Counted from the first letter of the stretch, positions 1 to 13,600 are shown. The stretch: DNA of 64,000 nucleotides from Alnus glutinosa (GCF_958979055.1 NC_084892.1:2001501-2065500), one strand, 5' to 3'. Translations and numbers: made by a program. The notes: generated by a model not told the origin, from the letters alone.

Positions 1-120
1 TCTCATGAAAGGATACATATCACTGTAACATGTAAGTTATGCTAAAATTTTATATAAATCGATTTGTATAATTGGTATTATTTGGAAAAAAGCAAAAGAA
101 TATTATTATATTACCATTAC

Positions 121-294
121 GCCACTGAATAAAAGCGCACTCACTTTCATTTCTCTCTCCGACAATCGAATTCTAGAGAGAGAAACACCGAAATTCTAGA
201 GAGAGAAACCCCAAAACCCCTTTTCTTCCTCATCAAAAATGGCGGATGCTAGGGTTTCTAGGATTTCGTGAGCATTGGAATCCGCGATATCTTG
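121..294 (+). promoter_or_regulatory. CTR1 proximal promoter and 5' leader
   Basis: A TATA-like GAATAAAAG lies near 127-135, followed by a pyrimidine/purine-rich leader. A 22-bp near-perfect direct repeat with core TTCTAGAGAGAGAAAC occupies about 167-188 and 189-210. The transcription start is not visible; assignment rests on position and composition. Confidence 0.35.
239..271 (+). promoter_or_regulatory. Upstream ORF in the CTR1 leader
   Basis: A 10-codon ORF (MADARVSRIS, stop TGA at 269-271) ends 23 nt before the CTR1 start. Its ATG lies in a favourable context (A at -3, G at +4), whereas the main ATG at 295 has T at -3. Ribosomes would probably meet the uORF first, so it may limit CTR1 translation. 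That it lies in the mRNA is inferred from the short distance to the start; peptide conservation is unknown. Confidence 0.55.
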
Positions 295-3200
295 ATGGAA
301 ATGCCGGCGAGAAGATCGAACTACACACTCCTTAGCCAAGTACCCGACGACCAGTTCGCCGGAGCTCCGACGACGTCGTTCTACGAGTCGTTGTCCGGAG
401 AGGGAAAGAGCAACAACAATAAGGGGAAGGCGGAGAGAGGCTTCGATTGGGACGCGACCGGTGATCACAGGGGCAATCGGATCGGGAACCCGAACCCGTA
501 CTCGTCGTCGATCGGTTTGCAGAGGCAATCGAGCGGAAGCAGCTTCGGCGAAAGCTCGCTCTCCGGGGATTACTACGCGCCGACGCCGTTGACGGCGGTG
601 GCGACCGAGATCGACAGCCTGGGATACATGCACGATGATGTGTCGTTCAGAGTCGGCGGCGGCGGCGGCGGCGAATTGAGGGCGAAGGCTGTGGGAACCA
701 CCGGAGGAGGGTCGTCGTCCGGGAAGAGCTGGGCCCAGCAGACGGAGGAGAGTTACCAGTTGCAGCTGGCTCTGGCGCTGAGGCTTTCGTCGGAGGCGGC
801 CTGTGTTGATGATCCGAATTTCTTGGATCCTAACCCCGAAGAATCGGCGTCGCGGTCAGGCTTCGCTGAGGCATTGTCACATCGTTTCTGGGTATGGTTT
901 ATTATGAATTCTGTTTTCCTCAGCTATAATTTATGTTTCTCTCAGCTGTCAAAAAAAAATTTGCTTTGGTTTGTTTTGGTTTTGGTTTCTAGAGTTACTG
1001 AACTGAATTATTAGCAAGATTATGGAAACACTGTGGAGTATGCAATTTTTAGTGGAATAGCTAGTCTGATGTCTTAATTTTGAGATTGGGCATATTGGTT
1101 TTGTTGATGGTTTGTCATCAGTGGTTGAATATCCGTAATCATGAGCTAAATCTTAAATGCTTTCTCCAAATCCTGGCCAGGGTTTTTTTCAGCTAAACTG
1201 ACCTAGTTGGATATAAAATGTTATGTTGTGAGGAATCATTATAGAGGTCTGTTGGTGAGAGAATTGGAATAGGAAAGGAAAAGTTGGAATATGAAATCAA
1301 GAGCTAGATGGGAGGAATTATTAGAAGTGTTTTTTTAAGTGGCATGCATTGAGAAATATTGACAGTACGTGTGAAGGGAACTGTACAGTATAAGTGGAAT
1401 GGAGTCCTAGTGATGGTAGAAAGGCCACAGAATGCTTAGGTTAATGCACTTATAAAGATTGTGATAAGTTACATTTTGATTGGAAATGAGACCTTGTATA
1501 TCACTGAATATAAAAGTTGAATCCAAGCAATGGTGATCTAATTTCTTTCTTATGGGAAAGAAAGCAAGTTTAATAGAGGGAAAGGAACGATAGGACCTTT
1601 AATGGTGTTGAGCTTTCCACGCTTCAGCTTAAATCTTTAGTCTTGATATCATTATATGAGTGGATGATTGCTTTTGGCTCCTTCCGGTTTTCTTATAGAC
1701 CAGCTGAATTTTGAATGTATCCTTTGGTGGGCCTTTTATGTACATCCTGTATAGTTGAGGTCTCTCATTTTTTTTTTTTTTCTGACAAAATTTCAGTATT
1801 ACTTATACAAAAGGAATTGAAATAGAGCACCATAAAACATAGAAATGTGGTTGTATGAGTGAATTACAAGCGCCATGTTCTAGGTGACACCCATTCGTCA
1901 CTTAACTTGTAAGTGAACCAGAGTTATTCTATTGTAAATTCATATGTAGCAATCAACATCAACAACCGTATGACGTGATTTTTCTTTGTTTTTAAATTTT
2001 AGGACTGAATATGATGGTCATTATGTTTGGAGAAGTCAGAAAACATCAATATGGATGTTATGTTTATACTTATAAAAAAAAATGTTTATCTAAAGGACCT
2101 GGTAGGTTTTCTGTAGAGTAAATAACAAAGAGGAGCTTATAAATATATTAAACAAAGAAATGCGGGGATGGGGTGAAGGGTTTAGCAAAGTGAAGTATCC
2201 TAGTTGTTAGAGTGTCTTTTCAATTCATCAGTGTAAAACTCAAACCCTTCTACTTATGTAGGAGTTAAATTTTCTTACTCTGATTATATACTTTAGGTAA
2301 AACTTCAAATTGAAAGCTGGACAATTGTTAGCAAGTGAAAAATGGGAGTTACTAAAGTTTAAAGTGTGACTCAGGTTCAGAAATGCCCCTTCATTAGTTG
2401 GGGGGTTGGTATTAATATAATGGTATAGATATTTTATTTTGATTGGTACGTTACACTTGCGTCTAGTAGGTATTGAATCCACAACCCCACCTTCCTCTTT
2501 GTCTTACACACATGACCTCACCTTCCACCTTGTTTTACAAGGGGATGAAGTGCCATCTGAATGAGAACTCGTTGCCAAATAATAATAATGTATAGGTATC
2601 GTCAGTATATATGAAATGAGCCTTATAAATCTATTTGGTCTAGTGGAGTTGACTTTCAGGATGTTAGAGATAAAAACAGGTTTTTAAGTTTCATTTTCTT
2701 ATCCTTTGATTATCTGCTAGCAAATGGAGATAAGAACTAAGACTATTATTTTAGTGAATTACATGTTATGTTTTGTGGGTATATGACATCTATGTATGTG
2801 ACACTGAATGTATTCTTTATTAATCTAACCTGCTTCAGGTGAATGGCTGCCTGTCATACTTTGACAAAGTCTCTGATGGGTTTTATCTGATTCATGGGAT
2901 GAATCCATATGTATGGTCTGTTTGCACTGAGCTTCAAGAGAATGGTCGTATTCCATCAATTGAATTGCTAAGGTCTGTTGATCCAACTGCTGATTCTTCA
3001 ATTGAAGTGGTTTTGATTGATCGACGTAGTGATCCAAGCTTAAAGGAATTCCAAAATAGGGCTCTCAACATTTCTAGTAGTTGCACAACCACAAAAGAGG
3101 TTGTTGATCAGCTTGCAAAGCTTGTCTGCAACGGAATGGGGTGAGTTGTCTACACCATACCTTCTATTCACAAATTCCCAGAAGAAATCTGTTCCTAACA

Positions 3201-6200
3201 TTCTTTTGTAACCAAATTTTTATTGCTATCACAAGGGGTTCAGCTTCCACGGGAGAAGATGACTTTGTTCCCATCTGGAGGGAGTGCAGTGATGATCAAA
3301 AATATCATTTTGGATCTGTTGTCATTCCAATAGGTAGACTATCTGCTGGCCTCTGCAGACATCGTGCTATATTGTTTAAAGTAAGGTTCCTCTCTATTTG
3401 ATTTATTCAATTTACTTCACTAAAAAACTTTTAAGTGTGGATGGAAAATATTGGTTAACAGAAAATGATTTTCGAGTTAATAGCAATTTTGCCATTGTAG
3501 GGAGAGGCAGGCGTAATCATTTTCTTGAACTTGTTTCCCACTCTCTTCCCTACCATCCTCCCCCCGAACTGTAGCACCACCCACCTTCATAGAGTATTGC
3601 AATTGCTCCTCCCCTAGCACTACCCCCATCCGTCTCTTGGTTGCCATTCCCCGTACCCCGTCCCAACCTTCCTCCCACATGACGACCATCACCCCAACAA
3701 AGAAACCTAGCCACCCTTTGCTCTGATGCCACCCTCCTTTGACTGTCGCCTGTCATCTTCCCTGCTCCATCATAACCCCCTACCCCTTACAATTGCCTCT
3801 GTCCTCCCGGCGTTGTAGCCCGCCCCCTGCCCCCCCCCCCCCCCCCCCCCCATTGTAATTCTCCCTCACCGTTTCCCTGTAGAAAAATATTTGAGTAGTT
3901 TCAGTTTAGTTTTCAGTTGCAGTAGAAAAACAACAAAAAATGTTTTCGATATTATTTTCAGGGTCTCAACCAAATAATGGAAAATCAATAATATTTCCTG
4001 AAAATATTTTCGACTAAAAGCATTGTCCCTCGTAAACCATTTTACATCAAAACAAACTCAACCCAAATCGAAATATTTGGTTCTTCCTTCTGGTGAAATT
4101 GTGCAACTCTAGTGACTTTTGGGGTCTTTTATATTTTAATTATTACTGAGGAATCAAATACGATTTCTGCAGGTGCTAGCTGACACAATCAATCTACCAT
4201 GTCGAATAGCCAAGGGCTGTAAATACTGCACAAGAGATGATTCTTCCTCTTGTCTTGTCCGGTTTGGGCTCGGCAGGTATGCTTCATCAGTAAGTGTGGT
4301 ATCTATCATTGTCCTAAAGAAGTAATGCAATTTTCAACTGAGTTCCTTGGGTGTAAATTCTAAGTTAAGCAACTCCATGGGGACAGTAAGTTATCGAGAA
4401 TTTCTTCCTTGTACAGAGCGAGTCGTTCCTGTGTGTAACATTTGTGTTTCACTAATAAAAATGATACGGGTGGAAGATAAATCTGATCAATTTATAAGTT
4501 GTATTAAAGAATACTTTTTTATAACATTTTTTGAGTTTAGTATTACTTGCTTTTTCAGTCATGAAGTATTAAGTTTGACTTTCTGCTGAGAATATTTGTG
4601 ATCTAGGTTTTGAAATTATTTAGGGTTAAATACCTTTTTAGTCCCTGAGTTTTCACAACTTTATTTTTTAGTCCCTGAGTTTCAAATTGCATCACAGATG
4701 GTACCTCAATTTTAGGAAAAGACCTAATTGGTACCTCGGTTAAGTTTTCTATCCAAAAACTAACGGCTCACCACGTGTCAACCTCTGTGAAAACTCAGGG
4801 ACCATAGAAGTACTTAACCCAATTATTTAAAAGTGCTATTGTCCAGACACTTCCTGCATTAATTTTAATATTTCTACCTTGTATGTATGTACGTATACTT
4901 ATCATATAATAATATTGATAATGTTCTTATATGTATAGATATGTTGTGTATCTTTATCGTCCCCTTCACACATATATAAGCCTCTGCTTTATTGTTCAGT
5001 ATCATCTTATTGGCAGAGACACCTCATGAGGTATAACTTGTATATTTCAGGGAATGTCTGGTTGATTTGATTGGGAAGCCAGGTTACTTATGCGTGCCTG
5101 ATTCCTTGCTCAATGGTCCTTCTTCCATCTCAATTTCTTCACCATTGCGCTTTCCACGACTTAAACCAGTTGAACCTACCATTGATTTCAGGTCACTGGC
5201 CAAGCAGTATTTCTCGGACTGCGAATCACTTAATCTCGTATTTGATGATGCTTCCACAGGTGAGTGTTTGATTCTCAAAGTAACTATAAAATATATTTTT
5301 GTATTGTAACATGTTTGAGTTTGGAACTTATTTTTATAATTTTTTTTCCCTATAATGATACGCTAAACTTAAAAGTGTTGTGGCTGTTCAAATCTGCTTT
5401 ATTGTGTATATTTTTTTGCCTTATGATCTATCTGTAGTAAGCTACTCGTATATAAAAGAATTCTCTTTTGGCAATTTTTAATGCTCACATTGTAGCAAGA
5501 ATTGAACAATTGATGGCTAGCTTGTTATCCATCTTTTCCACTCAACCTTTCACCATGCTTCAGAACATGTGTGCATTAGAGGCACTAAAGGTAGCAATAG
5601 GATAATCTACTGTATAAGGTGATTTTCGGTGTTTGTCATTGGGTTCTAGGCCTTAGATGGAATCAATAATTAGGTAGGTTGGATCCAATTAGAGAATTCT
5701 AGATTTGGACTCTTTACTGGCAATATGTAACATGCCATATTTAAGGCCATGTGGAACAACTCCATACTGTATCATGTGCTTACATTCAGAGCTTCTATTT
5801 ACATGTATCTAACTTATATTCAGTTGTTGGTTTGTCTATATATTTTATTCCTTTTTTTTTTTTGTGCCTTTGTTATGGCAAATACACTTCATTTTGGTTT
5901 TATGCCTGAAAAGTAGAGGGAGATCTGATGTACCTAATGAAATTCTTCTTACTTATCAAAAAAAAGAAACTTACCAATACTTGATGGGATGGGTATTCTG
6001 TTGCCCGTGGCCATTTTTATGTATGATGAAGAATTGATGGAAACTTAGCAGGCTTCTGGTATAAGTGTGCTGATATTCAACCCAGAAGACAACTTACAGA
6101 GACACTGATATTGGATAGCTTATGAACCCAACTTGATGGTTGTGAGGGAACTCAAATTTGAGCTCCAGGTTTTGGTAATTAGAGAGCATGTGTATAGCAT

Positions 6201-7869
6201 ATTAAATATATATTAATAAATCCTAGGGAAAATAGTTTGTAGCATCCTTGTAATGTCTCATAATACTTGATTAACCTCTTGTCCGTTTTTCGTTTATAAG
6301 TAGTTTTGCATTTCAAAGATAATTTTGGTTCTCACTGTATTGATATTAATAACTTACTGAAATATTTGTTCTACCTTCTTGAATTTAACTTCTGAAAGTG
6401 AATGTAAATGAGCCAAGACATCAACCTTTATCTCATCCTCTTTTACCATAGAAGGACGAATGAAAAAGATGCATGTGTTGGTGCAGACCACTATATATAT
6501 ATGTATAATTCTGGACTCATACAACGTCTTCAACTGTGGAATAAGGATTTCATTATCTAGTTGCACGTTAAGGCATCCATTAAGTTTTATTTCTCTGTTA
6601 TGCTTTCTAAATATAACTATGACAATGACTGTATTGTTGTTAGGTTTTGATCTAGTCGAATGATACCAATTCACAACCAATTGTCTTTTATCATCAGGAA
6701 CTGGTGAAGATCCTGGGATTTCCATGCATCCTAAGCAGTATGACAGGAAGTACACAGATAGAAATGACAATGTGCTGATTTCAAGTGATGAAGACGAAAC
6801 TTCTCGCTTACCTCTGCACCCAAAAGTTGCTCAGCCAAGTGCCCAGAATCAAGATTCTGAGCTGTTCAAATCGTGTAATCCTTCTCAGAATATTGCAGAC
6901 TCAACCAATGTGGTCAAAGATACAGCCCCTCTTAAACATATCTTGCCTATTGGACGTAGAGATGTTCAACCACCTTTGGCAATATCTAATCCGAGGTTTG
7001 ATACTCTTGAGGATCCAAGGTTCACTGAGGGAGGTCAGCTGGTTCCCGGTAAAACGAATAAAGAGCATTCTCTTGATATAGACGAGATCCCATGGAGTGA
7101 TCTTGTTCTAAAAGAGAAAATTGGAGCAGGTATTTTTCTGTCCTCACATTTAGACAATCTATTTTTGATAAGTACGTTTAGACAATCGTGAGTGTGAATA
7201 AGATGATTCTCTAACAACAGAGAGAGGCCAGATAGCCCTCATGCATGGAATTCTGTTCATTGCAATAATTGTTCACAAGAGAATACTTCTGAATCAATTT
7301 GGTTTTCAGGTTCATTTGGAACTGTTCATCGTGCTGATTGGGATGGCTCGGTAAGCAACTTATCCTTTAATTATAATGTTGCTATATAAAATCTGGAGAA
7401 GCGAATACTGCTGTTTAGAGAATTAAAGATATTATCAAGGCTTATTTCTGTCCAAGTGCATCAATCTGTGTTTGCAAATCAAATGTTTAATTTATGGGAC
7501 GAATGGGCTTTAGAGGTTAGGTTGAGGATCAAAATATTACTTTTGATGAGGGAACCAATTATATACATATGGAGGTGAAAACTTCTGGATGTGTGCAAAG
7601 CTATTCAACGGAGTCCAAAGAACTGTGAAAAATCTAGGATTTGTATGTTACTAATGCATATTAATTGAGGTGGACAATACTTGTTAAAAAGGTAATATTG
7701 AGGTGTAGAACATGATGGGAAACCTTAAGGTTATTTGTTATAATGTTGTCACTAGCTCTACGTACATTATGCTGATAATATGCAAGGCGATAATCTGCAT
7801 TATGTCAAATGGAGGATAAACATGCAAGGTTACTTGCAGTTCAAAATTCCGCAGCTGTTTGTTTGTATG

Positions 7870-7901
<32 letters not shown>

Positions 7902-10690
7902 TTATTAGTAATTGGCCCCAAGGCGAGGGAGGAATATAGATTTGAACTGGTGACCTCCGCTTGATGCGGCATGGTTCCCAGCCAAGCTACCCCTTTGGGT
8001 TAAATTCTGGAGCTGTTAACAATATGTTATCTTGCTCATAAAATATATATATGCTGGCAATGCATCTACTGTTGCTGTGAGGCACATCCTTCTTCTGTTT
8101 TGGTTTGAGAATGAAGATTGTGTCTTATCTTGCATCTCAAACGCCCTCTTTTAGTTTTTTTTTTTTCATGTTTGGGGTTTTTAACTTTTGACATAGAATA
8201 TCCCCTTTCAATGTGTTTTGTTAAAGCTCAATTATAAGGTAATGTTTGAGATGTGATCCATTTTGTATTGCGTTAAATTCTCCCTTTCAATGTGTTTTGT
8301 TAAAGTTCAATTATAAGGTAATGTTTGAGATGTGATCCACTTTCCATTGCGTTAAATTCTACATCCAGGATGTTGCTGTGAAGCTTCTTATGGAGCAAGA
8401 CTTTCTTGCTGAACGACACAGAGAATTTTTGAGGGAGGTTTGTAATGCTTAGAATTTGAAACAAATTTTGCTCTACTATTGAGAAAGTTGTGCATTTGTA
8501 GCCTTCATTTGAGATGTGGTTTCACTTCTTTTGTTTGTTAGGTTGCAATAATGAAACGCCTACGGCATCCAAATATTGTTCTCTTTATGGGTGCGGTCAC
8601 TCAGCCCCCAAACTTATCCATAGTCACAGAATATTTATCAAGGTTTTGTACTGTTTTCTTAAGCACTCTAACACCCCCAACCCCACCCCCACCCCCACTT
8701 TATCCCACGGTCCTGCTTAAAAGGTTTAGATTGTTTAATGATTTAAGGTATTGTCTTTAAAGTGCAGAGGTAGCTTGTATAGACTCTTGCACAAGCCTGG
8801 TGCTAGAGAGATGTTGGATGAGAGGCGTCGGTTGAACATGGCTTATGATGTGGTATGAATTCAAAGGCTTGCATTTTCTGTTGTGACGTGTTTATTCTTC
8901 TGTTCTTTTATGAGGATCATGATCATCATCGTTGTCAAATCATTATATCTCAACGGTATCGCGATTGTTCTGGGCTAAATGATATATCATTGTTTAATAC
9001 AGGCAAAGGGAATGAATTATCTTCACAAGCGCAATCCTCCAGTTGTCCATCGTGATTTAAAATCTCCAAATCTTCTGGTTGACAGAAAATATACAGTAAA
9101 GGTAGGAGTGAGAAGTTTTCAAGCTTACCAATTAGATTGCTTCTCTTCATGTGAATATTAATCAGCTAGGCAATTTGCTGCTGTGTTTTCCTTTGGCTCT
9201 TGTAAAATTAGTTTTGTGTTGATATGAGCCTGTACTAAGCAGCAAATGTTTATGTCTTTGAATGGGAAACAGTATATTCTGGACCGTATGTCCTGTTGTC
9301 TGCTCAGACCTTTAGAGTTCGTTGATATAGCCTGAGTTTGTAGAGAAGTTCTTGTTTTATGTTTGGTGATTGCTTTCACTTTTTCCTCAAATATATTGTG
9401 TGGTCTGTTCATTTAGGTTTGCGATTTTGGTCTTTCCCGACTAAAGGCAAGCACGTTTCTGTCATCAAAGTCAGCCGCTGGTACCGTAAGTTCTGTTGAA
9501 CTTGATAACAATACTTTAGTTGGTTATTATTATAAGGCGTATGGGCCACATTAGTGTAATATTATAATGTAACTATATCTATGTCACTAGCCTGAGTGGA
9601 TGGCCCCAGAAGTTCTTCGTGATGAGCCATCAAATGAAAAGTCAGATGTTTACAGCTTTGGTGTAATCTTGTGGGAGCTTGCGACATTGCAACAGCCATG
9701 GAGTAATTTAAATCCAGCACAGGTTTGTCATATGTAGCTATATTTGACAAGTAAGAGCATGCAAAGTGAATGTATGGATGTATTATTGTGTTGAAATTTT
9801 GATTCTGTCACTTGGAAGGGACTTGGGGAAAATCATTTAGTAACTGATGATTGGGAGATTGTTGAGAACCAGAGAGAGCACAATTTTGGTGCTCGGCAGG
9901 TTCAAGTCATAGAAGAATAATAATTTGTTAGAGCATTCAGTAAACAGCATGTTAAAATCAAATTAATTATCTTAACAGCATTAAGAAGTATAATCTGGAG
10001 ACCTTAGAAAACTTCTTTCATTTAAAATGCTTCCACATTAAGTATGTGAGACTTGATGAAGACATCAAGTATTGGAACTCTGCACATTTATTGAGCTCTA
10101 GTTTCCATACTTCCAAGTTAAATATGTCTATAAAGCTGATCAATTTGCCCCTAAACTAGATATTAAGTAGGTTGGCTGTGATGCTCTGCCCCAGGGTGAG
10201 AGCATGACAAAGGTTTTATTTATTTATTTATCAAATGAGAGCATAATAGGTTTATTGACCATACATCTTAACTCAATATTACCTCTTTCATTTTTTCTAC
10301 TTTTAATGTTTGTAATCTGCACTCACATGCGAAGACATTTGCCTGAGCTCATTTGTTTGATTTGTTTGATTAGTCAGCTTAAATTGTACTGTCTTTTAGG
10401 TTGTGGCAGCTGTTGGCTTTAAGGGAAAAAGGCTTGACATTCCACGTGATTTGAATCCTCAAGTAGCTTCGATAATTGAGGCCTGCTGGGCCAAGTGAGC
10501 TTAGCAATTTAATTCCTATATGCGTAGTGCAATAAATTTCCTTGAATGCTTTTTTTTTTTCATTAATAAATGGTTTTGCAGCGAGCCCTGGAAACGTCCT
10601 TCATTTTCCAGTATCATGGAATCTTTGAAGCCATTGATTAAACCTTCCACGCCCCAACCAGGTCGTGCAGACATGATGTTGATTACCTGA
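295..10690 (+). CDS. CTR1: CTR1 Raf-like serine/threonine kinase, ethylene-signalling repressor
   Basis: Fifteen exons: 295-891, 2839-3140, 3236-3380, 4173-4276, 5051-5259, 6698-7129, 7310-7350, 8369-8437, 8542-8642, 8768-8852, 9003-9101, 9417-9485, 9591-9722, 10400-10494, 10582-10690. All introns are GT-AG, phases agree and the product is 862 aa (Arabidopsis CTR1 is 821). The start gives [15 protein letters not shown], as in known CTR1. The N-terminal half holds the Ser/Gly-rich leader and the EDR1/CTR1-type regulatory domain (about residues 165-400). The kinase has the glycine loop GAGSFGTV (595-602), VAVK lysine 615, HRDLKSPN with Asp713, DFG 731-733 and APE 756-758, so it should be active. 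Known role: CTR1 binds ethylene receptors at the ER and phosphorylates EIN2 in the absence of ethylene. Intron 4 holds a MITE and intron 7 a SINE; neither disturbs the splice sites. Confidence 0.97.
4623..4820. mobile_element. MITE with 9-bp target duplication (Mutator-like) in CTR1 intron 4
   Basis: A 198-bp element has ~34-bp imperfect terminal inverted repeats: it begins GGGTTAAATAC...CCCTGAGTTTTCAC and ends with the inverse, GTGAAAACTCAGGG...TACTTAACCC. It is flanked by an exact 9-bp direct repeat AATTATTTA at 4614-4622 and 4821-4829. Nine-bp duplications are typical of Mutator-like elements. It has no coding capacity and sits well away from both splice sites of the intron. Confidence 0.88.
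7860..8001 (-). mobile_element. tRNA-derived SINE in CTR1 intron 7, antisense to the gene
   Basis: Read on the minus strand, the element starts AAAGGGGTAGCTTGGCTGGG (pol III A-box-like), continues to a B-box-like GGTCACCAGTTCAAATC, and ends in a long A tract (T tract at about 7870-7897 on +). A 16-bp direct repeat with two mismatches flanks it (7844-7859 and 8002-8017), consistent with a target-site duplication from LINE-driven insertion. Confidence 0.82.
8203..8360 (+). repeat. Tandem 79-bp duplication next to the CTR1 exon 8 acceptor
   Basis: Two near-identical 79-bp units (8203-8281 and 8282-8360, starting CCCTTTCAATGTGTTTTG) lie just before the exon 8 acceptor, whose exon begins at 8369. 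The unit includes the branch-point/polypyrimidine region, so the acceptor environment is partly duplicated; only the second copy is followed by the used AG. Confidence 0.85.
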
Positions 10691-13600
10691 AGGGGTGGAA
10701 GACATGATTCGTCTTATTCATGCACATAATACATCATTCTTATGAGATTTGATGTCGGCCAGGCAATACAAGCTGTTCAGATAGTCTCAGGTGTGCCTAA
10801 AACTTCAGCTTCTGATTTACCAATGTTTAGTGGTGCCCAAATCCTAGAGCTCCTTGTAGCAGAGATATGATTGGGTCTTGTTATGGGGAAGAAAGGAGGA
10901 AAGCCTTGGAATCTTAGGCAGTTACACAATTTCAACTTGCTATGAGATTCCAAGTCTGCATTTCCTTCTACCTAAAAGATCTTGGCAATTAAGAACGGAA
11001 TGGTGGCATGCGCATGTCTTTTCTTTTTTTTCATTTTTATTTATTTTTATTATTTTATTTATAATAGAATTAAGACACAATCTCAAAGTGATTTATCACT
11101 GGTTGTTTCCCATCTCTTTTTTTCGTCTATTATGCGTAATTTGCATTGTTCAAATTCCTAATGATTGTATTGGTGTGATTGTTTGCAGGATAACTGTTGT
11201 ACATGTCTCTTCTAATTGGTAATTGAGAACCCTGATTTTTTACGCAAAGCAAGGAACTGCCTTCCTACATAATATTGTTTGGTAGGTCATTCTGTTGTGC
11301 CATAATGGAAAATTGTACAATTACTTTCATGATTTTGTATGTAAATAGTTAGAATTAGTTAATGGGAAAGCAACTCTGCCAGCATTGTACACTGAGCAGT
11401 CTTCACATGTATTTACTTGTACCAAATACCAATTGTGAAATGTAGTCAATTCGTTAGAGGTCCATGTTTTTCCTCTTGAACTGCCACCTAGAAAAATAGA
11501 GACAGTAAACTTCTCAGGAATTCTTTCTCACGATATTTCAGGAAACTAGCCTGGGAGTGGTCATAGAAACCAATGACTATATTTGCATTACGAAGCAATT
11601 TCAGGAGACGAGCATCTTTACAACAAAGGATATATGCACCGGATTGCATGCAATCTGGGTAGGGTAGGCTACCAAGAGAGGGGGGTTGGTTTGTCCCGGG
11701 CAACTCTCACTCTTTTTTATCCCAATTTTTTTTTTTTTTTTTTCACATTAATAAACAACTTTTTTTCATTTTCCACTCGCAAATAATTTAAAACTCATTT
11801 TACCTTTGTTTTAGATTAACCCACCTTTGTATCACATCAATCTATTTCTTTCTCATTTTTTATTTTTATTTTTTTGTCTCAAAAATATTTGCCAAATAAA
11901 CGAGTTTGATAATTCGAGGATTACATTTTCAAAATCTTGACAATTCAAGAGGAAGTGAAGCTTTCAAACTTTTTGTTAGATAAGTGCAATAAGAAGTGAG
12001 AACTTGTTATAGAGTATTATCCAACTTCAACTCGACCCTCTCTGAACAACGTTTCAGGCTTATGGCTGGTTGCTCACTTCTTTTCTCCATACTGTAGCCC
12101 TCTTGCGGGAGACCATTACTATTATAATTGGACAAGGGCAGATGATATGTTTCGCCAATTTCGTACTTAATATAAAATCGCCAAAATCTTAATATTTTAA
12201 ACAAATATCTATACTCAATACATAAGATCCATCTAATATCTAACTATTTCAAACAGATGTCTATAATTAATTAAATGTGATATGTAAATCACACTAAATC
12301 TCTTATCAGAATCGTGTCCGACATCGACATCCTTTTGTTTATGGTTGTCTGCATCTAAAGCAGCTAATTCACAAAGGTCAAAGAAGCTCATCTTTGTGAA
12401 CTGACTTATGTATTCAATTCAATAAAATATTCAGTATATTCAACATGTTACTGTGAAATCTTTGAAGATTTGGAAACTTTTGGCAGATGTGAAAGTAATA
12501 ATATATATGGTTAAGGAACGACGAGGCCCTCCTCCCTCTTCCTTTTTTTTTTCTCCCCCTCTCTCTCTCTCTCAAATTAAATGCCAAAATTTACCATGTC
12601 TCCCTTTTTTTCACTGGCCCATTCCTGATAGCTTCTTCTTCTTCTTCTTTAATTTTAACCCTATATTAATTGTATATGATTTCTAATTCGATTGCTCACC
12701 CATATTTTGTGTTATATATATATATAAAGCTTTGACTAACCTCATGTCAAGCTTGTCAACCAATGAAAGTAGCTGACCACTTCCTTGAAGTGGCCCAAAT
12801 TCCCCTTAAAGGGTGAGGGATCGTCAGACTACCCATTTCACTGCCTTGAACGTGATTGGCCCACCTCAAGCATCCCTTTGGGGCGGTTGATAAATTCTTT
12901 TAGTTTTTAGTTTTTTTAGTGCTTATATATGATTGAACTCAAATCATTCATTTTGAATATATAGATGGTCTAAATTGAGTGAACTATAGGCCTTTGCAAT
13001 TTCATCTATCAATTGGTCTAACAAGTTCAACTATTTCTGATACATGCTAGCTAACTTGTTGGCCGTTTCATAGAGGACTATCTGTATTTCGATCAAACCA
13101 TGTCAATAATTTGATTATGTATATATATATATATATATATGCTATATATGCGTCTGTCTTCTTCAAAAAAATAATGCTCTTGTTTAGGGTTTTTTTTTTT
13201 TTTTTTCAGTTCTTATTTATTGCATTATATTTTTGTTTTGGTTTTGTTGTTGAGGAGCATGTCCATTTTTTTTTTCGGTTTTTTTACTCCTTTAACCCTT
13301 TCCCAATATTGCTAAAAAAAAAAAGTTATTGTTTGGAATTTTAATCTTTGGAAAATATTTGGAATATTATAATTTTTTAGTATAATTTCTATACCAATTC
13401 ATGTGTCAATAGTTTAATGGTGAAAAAATTAAATAACAAAATTTAACAGGTAAGTTTAATTATTTAACTACAAACATAATAAGTGACCAATAGACTAACA
13501 CGTCAATTTATAAAAATCTTATAATAAAAGTTACAATATCATTCTTCATTTTTTGACTGTGACGCTAATTTTAATGACTTGATACCTATCGGTATCAAGG

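Noticed and set aside
3430-4060. C-rich insertion-like block in CTR1 intron 3 with ends resembling GGAAAATATT...
   Set aside because: Faint inverted similarity between the borders suggested a hAT-type MITE, but no target duplication and poor pairing; the poly-C run at 3824-3850 is the only firm feature.
9411-9500. Possible defect in the CTR1 activation segment
   Set aside because: DFG and the following residues are intact once exons 12 and 13 are joined; apparent interruptions are intron sequence.
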